Shown here piece by piece: positions 5,822 to 9,390 of a stretch of DNA of 9,390 nucleotides. Every line of letters begins with the position of its first letter. The first letter of the stretch is position 1. The translations under genes were made by a program, and so were the position numbers. Below the pieces are notes generated by a model. That model searched no databases. It was not told where the DNA came from and saw only the letters and a list, made by a program, of their open reading frames with translations. Where the stretch lies: contig DLOP01000064.1 in the NCBI GenBank assembly GCA_002478505.1, forward strand, positions 3,777 through 13,166. The letters are read 5' to 3'. This DNA is from Lachnospiraceae bacterium UBA7481. GTDB lineage: Bacteria; Bacillota; Clostridia; Lachnospirales; Lachnospiraceae.

Positions 5822-7159
5822 TTACTTATAATAGTCAAATGTCAGTCCATACATCCGCACCGTATCTCCCTCCGAGATACCTAGTGCTTCCAATTCATCT
5901 AAGATACCATTATCTTTCAGAAACTTCTGGAAGAACCGGAATCCCTTTTCAGATTCCAAATTGGTATAACCCAGCATCTTTTCAATGCGGGGACCTTCTA
6001 CCACATATTCCTTTGTCTCCTCATTGTAAAATACTTCAAACGGCTCATTTTCATACTGTAACGCTTCATCAGGATTGTACTCCGTATCAAAAATCACGTC
6101 CTCCTGTTTCATCTCCTGAAGCTGCTGATAAACATAAGAGAGCAATTCCTTCATTCCCTCTCCCGTTACCGCGCTGACAGGAAAAACCTTCACGCCTTCC
6201 GGCTCCAGCGCATTTTTGATGCGTTCCACCGGATCTTGATATTCCGGATAAATTAATTCGCCGTCTTCATCAATATCGATCGGTTCTTCCTCCTTTACGA
6301 TCGCATCGATCTTATTGGCGGCTACGATCTGCGGAATGGAAGCAACTTTATCTCCGTATGCCTTTAGTTCCGCATTGATCTTATGATAATCCTCTAACGG
6401 ATCCCTGCCTTCCGTCGATGCTGCATCCAGAATGTGGATCAACAGTTTATTCCTTTCAATATGGCGCAAAAACTGCAGCCCAAGTCCATGTCCCTCCGCC
6501 GCACCTTCGATCAGTCCCGGAATATCCGCAACCACAAAGGAATTGCCATCTCCGAGATCAACCACCCCCAGATGCGGATTCAATGTGGTAAAATGATACT
6601 CCGCGATCTGCGGCCGGGCATTGGATACACGGGAAAGAAATGTGGATTTCCCGACGCTGGGATAACCGACCAGTCCCACGTCCGCAATCACTTTCAATTC
6701 CAAAAACACCTCAACTACTTTTGCCGGCTGACCCGGCTGTGCATACTTTGGCGCCTGCATGGTGGATGTGGCATAATGCTGATTGCCGCAGCCGCCGCGT
6801 CCTCCGCTTAAGATCTTATATTTCCGGCAGTCCCCGGACATATCAATAATGACGCGCTCCGTATCGGCTTCTTTGACTACAGTGCCCCTGGGAACCCTGA
6901 TAATGCAGTCTTCGCCATCCTTCCCGCGACAGTTGCGTTTTCCGCCGTTCTCGCCGTTGCCCGCAGCATATTTTCTTTTATGTTTAAAATCAATCAGCGT
7001 ATTTAAGCCGTCGTCCACCACAAGATATACGTCTCCGCCACGTCCGCCGTCTCCGCCGTCAGGGCCGCCATCCGGCACATATTTTTCCCGCCGGAACGAC
7101 ACATGTCCGTCCCCGCCTTTACCGCTGCTGATAATGATCCTGGCGCGATCTGCAAACAT
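5822..7159 (-). CDS. obgE: Obg/CgtA GTPase (50S ribosome assembly)
   Basis: Essential GTPase that binds the 50S subunit and links ribosome assembly to stress signalling. The 445-residue protein has three domains. The Gly-rich Obg fold spans 1-158 (repeated GGDGG-type turns). The G domain starts at 159 with P-loop GYPSVGKST (165-173), DIPG (212-215), NKID (282-285) and SAV. The C-terminal OCT domain spans about 370-445. An acidic stretch at about 288-305 separates G4 from G5. The start at 7159 (MFADRARI) matches the family N-terminus; the in-frame ATG at 7180 would add seven residues and has no ribosome binding site. For 7159 the GAGAGG site is 12 bases away, which is long, so the start is less sure than the gene. 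A hairpin separates it from rpmA; no convincing promoter of its own was found in the short gap. Confidence 0.97.
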   Translation of the reverse strand: MFADRARIIISSGKGGDGHVSFRREKYVPDGGPDGGDGGRGGDVYLVVDDGLNTLIDFKHKRKYAAGNGENGGKRNCRGKDGEDCIIRVPRGTVVKEADTERVIIDMSGDCRKYKILSGGRGGCGNQHYATSTMQAPKYAQPGQPAKVVEVFLELKVIADVGLVGYPSVGKSTFLSRVSNARPQIAEYHFTTLNPHLGVVDLGDGNSFVVADIPGLIEGAAEGHGLGLQFLRHIERNKLLIHILDAASTEGRDPLEDYHKINAELKAYGDKVASIPQIVAANKIDAIVKEEEPIDIDEDGELIYPEYQDPVERIKNALEPEGVKVFPVSAVTGEGMKELLSYVYQQLQEMKQEDVIFDTEYNPDEALQYENEPFEVFYNEETKEYVVEGPRIEKMLGYTNLESEKGFRFFQKFLKDNGILDELEALGISEGDTVRMYGLTFDYYK

Positions 7160-7239
7160 ATCTATACCATGCCTCTCCATTTATAATTATCATTCAAGCA
7201 TTCAAAATCCAGCCTTTGTTAAATTCCTTATCTACAGAA

Positions 7240-7266
7240 AAGCCTCAAGCAATCGGCTTGAGGCTT
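7240..7266 (-). terminator. Hairpin after rpmA, probably a partial (attenuating) terminator
   Basis: A perfect 10-bp inverted repeat, AAGCCTCAAG (7240-7249) with CTTGAGGCTT (7257-7266), encloses a 7-base loop. On the minus strand it is followed only by TTTTCTGT, a short U-run, so termination may be incomplete. It lies 9 bases after the rpmA stop and about 80 bases before obgE. Confidence 0.72.
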
Positions 7267-7275
7267 CATGAAAAC

Positions 7276-7560
7276 TTATTTTTCAACCGGATATACAGAT
7301 GCCTGTTTCTTGTCGCGGCCTTTTCTTTCAAATCTTAAAATGCCGTCAACAGTAGCAAATAATGTATCATCGCCTCCGCGTCCTACATTTACGCCGGGAT
7401 GAATCTTTGTTCCACGCTGTCTGTATAAAATGTTGCCAGCCTTTACAAACTGTCCGTCAGCTCTCTTTGCGCCTAATCTTTTTGCCTCGGAATCCCTGCC
7501 GTTCTTTGTAGAACCAACTCCCTTTTTATGAGCAAAAAATTGAAGGTTCAATCTGATCAT
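7276..7560 (-). CDS. rpmA: Ribosomal protein bL27 with Prp-cleaved N-terminal extension
   Basis: Large-subunit ribosomal protein whose N-terminus reaches the peptidyl-transferase centre. The 94-residue product has the bL27 core (AHKKGVGSTKNGRDSE, then RQRGTKIHPGVNVGRGGDDTL split across the middle). Before the core are nine extra residues, MIRLNLQFF, matching the Firmicutes extension that Prp removes between Phe9 and Ala10, known from S. aureus. The Prp gene lies immediately upstream. GGAGG stands 9 bases before the ATG and is embedded in the last codons of prp, indicating coupled translation; the gap to the prp stop is 4 bp. Confidence 0.98.
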   Translation of the reverse strand: MIRLNLQFFAHKKGVGSTKNGRDSEAKRLGAKRADGQFVKAGNILYRQRGTKIHPGVNVGRGGDDTLFATVDGILRFERKGRDKKQASVYPVEK

Positions 7561-7564
7561 GGGT

Positions 7565-7894
7565 TTATACCTCCTTCATTGTTAAAGTAGCATATGCACT
7601 GCCATACTCTTCGATCACACCTCGTATTCCAAGGAGCATCGCCTCAATCAGCAGTCCTGCATCCTTTGATGCGGCATCCGGAAAGATTACTTCTATCTCA
7701 CCGTCTGTCTCATCTGTTGTTACTGTCATCCTGCAGTCCGTCAGTGCGTCAATGGCATTGACCGTATTGATCACCAGCATAGATAACGCCGCACAGACGA
7801 TATCCCTGCCATGCTCGTCATATCCTGCATGACCACTGCATGTAAATCCGACATATTCATTCTTTCTGTTTTTTACTGCTATTACAGAAACCAT
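7565..7894 (-). CDS. prp: Prp, ribosomal-processing cysteine protease (YsxB family)
   Basis: Cysteine protease that trims the N-terminal extension from bL27 so that it can function in the ribosome. The 109-residue protein has the family motif with the catalytic His in SGHAGYDEHG (His21 counting from ATG 7894) and the catalytic Cys in DIVCAALS (Cys33). The usual helix with VINTVNAI follows. GTG at 7897, one codon earlier, is an alternative start; AAGGG just upstream could serve either. The gene lies between rplU (15-bp gap) and rpmA (4-bp gap), its conserved place in Firmicutes. Its last codons, ATGAAGGAGGTATAA, double as the rpmA ribosome binding site. Confidence 0.96.
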   Translation of the reverse strand: MVSVIAVKNRKNEYVGFTCSGHAGYDEHGRDIVCAALSMLVINTVNAIDALTDCRMTVTTDETDGEIEVIFPDAASKDAGLLIEAMLLGIRGVIEEYGSAYATLTMKEV

Positions 7895-7909
7895 CACATA
7901 AGCCCTTAA

Positions 7910-8215
7910 TTATGCATTGATCTTATCAATCTTAACCTGGGTGTATGCTTGTCTATGACCATTCTTTTTGTGGTAGCCGGATTTTCTCTTATACTTATAC
8001 ACGATTACCTTTTTTGCTTTTCCCTGATTCATAACGGTTGCAGATACGGACGCTTTCGCGGTATCCTTACCAACCTTTAAAGAACCATCAGAAACAGCAA
8101 CTACCTGGTCAAATGTCACAGTATCTCCCGCTTCAGCTGCCAGCTTCTCAACTCTGATGATATCGCCTTCTGAAACCTTATACTGCTTTCCACCTGTTGC
8201 AATAATTGCGTACAT
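7910..8215 (-). CDS. rplU: Ribosomal protein bL21
   Basis: Large-subunit ribosomal protein that binds 23S rRNA. The 101-residue product begins MYAIIATGGKQYKVSEGD and ends with the conserved basic region YKYKRKSGYHKKNGHRQ and TQVKIDKI, the expected length and hallmarks. The start at 8215 is fixed by AGGAGG 7 bases upstream; an in-frame reading to 8281 would cover the structured leader and is not used. It is first in the rplU-prp-rpmA unit and is preceded by a consensus promoter and a probable L21 leader. Confidence 0.98.
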   Translation of the reverse strand: MYAIIATGGKQYKVSEGDIIRVEKLAAEAGDTVTFDQVVAVSDGSLKVGKDTAKASVSATVMNQGKAKKVIVYKYKRKSGYHKKNGHRQAYTQVKIDKINA

Positions 8216-8293
8216 GGTTGCACCTCCTATTACATTACTCGCTAACTTCGGTGATCTGCGGCACAGATGCTTAAACCTCATTAAGCGGCATAC
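8216..8293 (-). promoter_or_regulatory. Probable L21 leader (ribosomal-protein autoregulatory 5' UTR)
   Basis: The 78-base leader of rplU can form two abutting hairpins: GCTTAA/TTAAGC (8286-8281 with 8274-8269) and ATCTG/CAGAT (8268-8264 with 8258-8254). A CACC (8253-8250) can pair with GGTG (8224-8221), which overlaps the end of the AGGAGGTG ribosome binding site. Firmicutes rplU operons are known to carry an L21 leader at this position, thought to bind L21 and repress translation. Position and folding support the call; a covariance-model match was not tested. Confidence 0.65.
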
Positions 8294-8299
8294 TCATAG

Positions 8300-8328
8300 A
8301 TAATAACATGTTATATATTTTATGTCAA
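8300..8328 (-). promoter_or_regulatory. Strong promoter of the rplU-prp-rpmA operon
   Basis: On the minus strand TTGACA (8328-8323) is followed by a 17-base spacer and TATTAT (8305-8300), with TG one base before the -10. This is a near-consensus extended promoter, as expected for ribosomal protein genes. Transcription would begin near 8293. Confidence 0.88.
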
Positions 8329-8370
8329 GCAGAAAACTTCATTCCTCCTTGCTTTAATCAGCATTTCCCT

Positions 8371-8405
8371 ATAAAATTCTCCCGGAAATCATTCCCGGGA
8401 GAATT
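8371..8405 (-). terminator. Terminator of the tandem-repeat protein gene
   Basis: An 11-bp perfect stem, AATTCTCCCGG (8375-8385) with CCGGGAGAATT (8395-8405), has a 9-base loop. Read on the minus strand it ends in AATTTTAT, a short U-rich tail. It lies 43 bases after the stop of the repeat-protein gene and separates it from the rplU promoter. Confidence 0.8.
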
Positions 8406-8447
8406 CTGTGATTACTTTATCTGTTTTATACATCTTGTAAGATCGCC

Positions 8448-9390
8448 TTACAGATCGCTCATCAGCTTATTCTTATAATTAGTATATTCCTCATCAGTAA
8501 TAATATCTGCCTGATTGAGTTTCATCAGCATATTAACCTTCTTCTGGAACTCATCCATATCCGCATACGGTGAAAATACATCCTTGATCAGCTCGGACTT
8601 CTTCGCATCATAATCATCCTGCGAAATCAATCCGGAAGTCTTTGCTACCATGTAGAATTTCATACGGAGAACATAATCTTCTACGATGCTGATATCCTTT
8701 AACAGTTCTACCTTCTTACCATGGAAATCCAGCTCTGTGATCCAGCCTTTTTCCTTCAGCTTCATAACCCGCTCGGCTTTTGTCTTGAATGTTGCCTCAT
8801 CAAAAACTTGAAGCGCCATAACGTCTGCCGTCAGCTTCTGCTGTTTTTCCTTGTATTCAGCATCCGTTACACAGCCCGCAGTAACCATAGGCGGCCACTT
8901 GGCAAGTTTCATATCAAGCGCATCAAGGTTGTCAGATGCCTTGGGATCCAGAAGCGCTTTGAGTTCTTTAATATCATTATCGTATTCTGATACCGGGATC
9001 ATCTCCGCATCGCGAAGAATCGGCATCTTCTGCAGCTTCAGGCAGAACAGGTCATTGGCATCCATCGGATTATATGCAACGGAATCCAAAATCTTCTGTT
9101 TCTTTTCGTTGTATTCTGTTTCCGGAATCAATTCACTCATAAGAATGATCGGAAGTTTTGTCATATTCTCTTTAAATACATTCAGATCCTTTACATCCAC
9201 CGCAAAACATTCGTCAACGATCTGATTCTTATTTGATTCAAATTCTGTATCCGAGAGCATTCCGGATTTTTTCATGACAAAGATCTTCTGGATCTTATCA
9301 CAGAATGCGCCAAGTCCCTTTTCGTCACAAAGCAGTTTTAACTTTTTCTCTTTATACTCATCATCGGAACACATGCCTGATTCATGCATG
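8448..9390 (-). CDS. Tandem SHOCT-like repeat protein, C-terminal part (runs off the window)
   Basis: Only the last 313 residues are in the window; the frame stays open at the right edge, so the true start is beyond it. The visible part is built of eight units of about 40 residues. Each has a helix, a turn with Gly, Glu or Asp, the pattern [ILMCW]-[IST]-x-x-x-[ED]-[YF], Lys three or four residues later in seven of eight, and Leu/Ile at +7. This resembles the SHOCT domain (short C-terminal helical module, GxIteeEF..K..LL), which normally occurs once at the end of a protein. Key aromatics are Y12, F50, Y93, Y136, Y179, F222, Y260 and Y302 counted from the Met at 9389. No membrane segment, signal peptide or catalytic motif is seen. 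It is acidic/Lys-rich and probably a cytoplasmic scaffold or multimerisation protein, but that is inference. Its own hairpin terminator follows. Confidence 0.9.
   Translation of the reverse strand, partial: MHESGMCSDDEYKEKKLKLLCDEKGLGAFCDKIQKIFVMKKSGMLSDTEFESNKNQIVDECFAVDVKDLNVFKENMTKLPIILMSELIPETEYNEKKQKILDSVAYNPMDANDLFCLKLQKMPILRDAEMIPVSEYDNDIKELKALLDPKASDNLDALDMKLAKWPPMVTAGCVTDAEYKEKQQKLTADVMALQVFDEATFKTKAERVMKLKEKGWITELDFHGKKVELLKDISIVEDYVLRMKFYMVAKTSGLISQDDYDAKKSELIKDVFSPYADMDEFQKKVNMLMKLNQADIITDEEYTNYKNKLMSDL
8460..9377 (-). repeat. Eight tandem SHOCT-like protein units
   Basis: Measured between the conserved aromatic residues, the unit steps are 38, 43, 43, 43, 43, 38 and 42 residues (114-129 bp). 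The conserved Gly/Glu/Asp stands exactly seven residues before the aromatic in all eight. The repeat is clear at protein level; the DNA units are diverged, so recent duplication is unlikely. Units 3-5 share a [LMW]-P-[IP] motif that the others lack. Confidence 0.8.

Noticed and set aside
7181..7239. Possible obgE promoter containing GATAAT and TATAAA
   Set aside because: No -35 hexamer stands at 16-18 bases from either -10-like site.
6783..7271. Plus-strand 162-codon Pro/Ser-rich open frame opposite the start of obgE
   Set aside because: The Pro-rich composition is the antisense of the Gly-rich Obg domain; no independent support.

Overview
The window looks like a chromosomal segment of a low-to-moderate-GC Gram-positive bacterium of the Clostridia, most likely Lachnospiraceae. 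This is inferred from strong AGGAGG-type ribosome binding sites, sigma-A promoters, Bacillus/Clostridium-type LexA boxes, a ribosomal protein bL27 with the Firmicutes N-terminal extension next to its Prp protease, and the gene order rplU-prp-rpmA-obgE-yhbY-nadD-yqeK-rsfS. No rRNA, tRNA, CRISPR array, insertion sequence or phage gene set was seen.

Left part (1-1931, + strand): a promoter at 62-90 drives a TtcA-family PP-loop tRNA thiolase and then, 23 bp downstream, a tyrosine recombinase with a complete catalytic set.

SOS module (1951-3341): a LysM-type, YneA-like division inhibitor (- strand) and lexA (+ strand) are divergent. The space between them holds two recognisable promoters and four LexA-box matches. 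The yneA promoter is a perfect TTGACA-N17-TATAAT with one box filling its spacer. lexA ends in a strong hairpin terminator facing the end of rsfS. The YneA-like protein has an unusual basic N-terminal extension built on 15-bp/5-residue repeats.

Right part (3351-8328, - strand, read from right to left): a consensus promoter and a probable L21 leader start the rplU-prp-rpmA unit. A hairpin follows rpmA, and then come obgE, yhbY, a small unknown AT-rich gene, nadD, yqeK and rsfS. Together these cover ribosomal proteins and their processing (L21, L27, Prp), ribosome assembly and silencing (Obg, YhbY, RsfS), NAD synthesis (NadD) and Ap4A breakdown (YqeK).

Right edge (8448-9390, - strand): the C-terminal part of a large protein made almost entirely of tandem units of about 40 residues that resemble SHOCT domains. 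At least eight units are visible and the array runs off the window. This is the least ordinary item here. All intergenic gaps are shorter than 300 bases.
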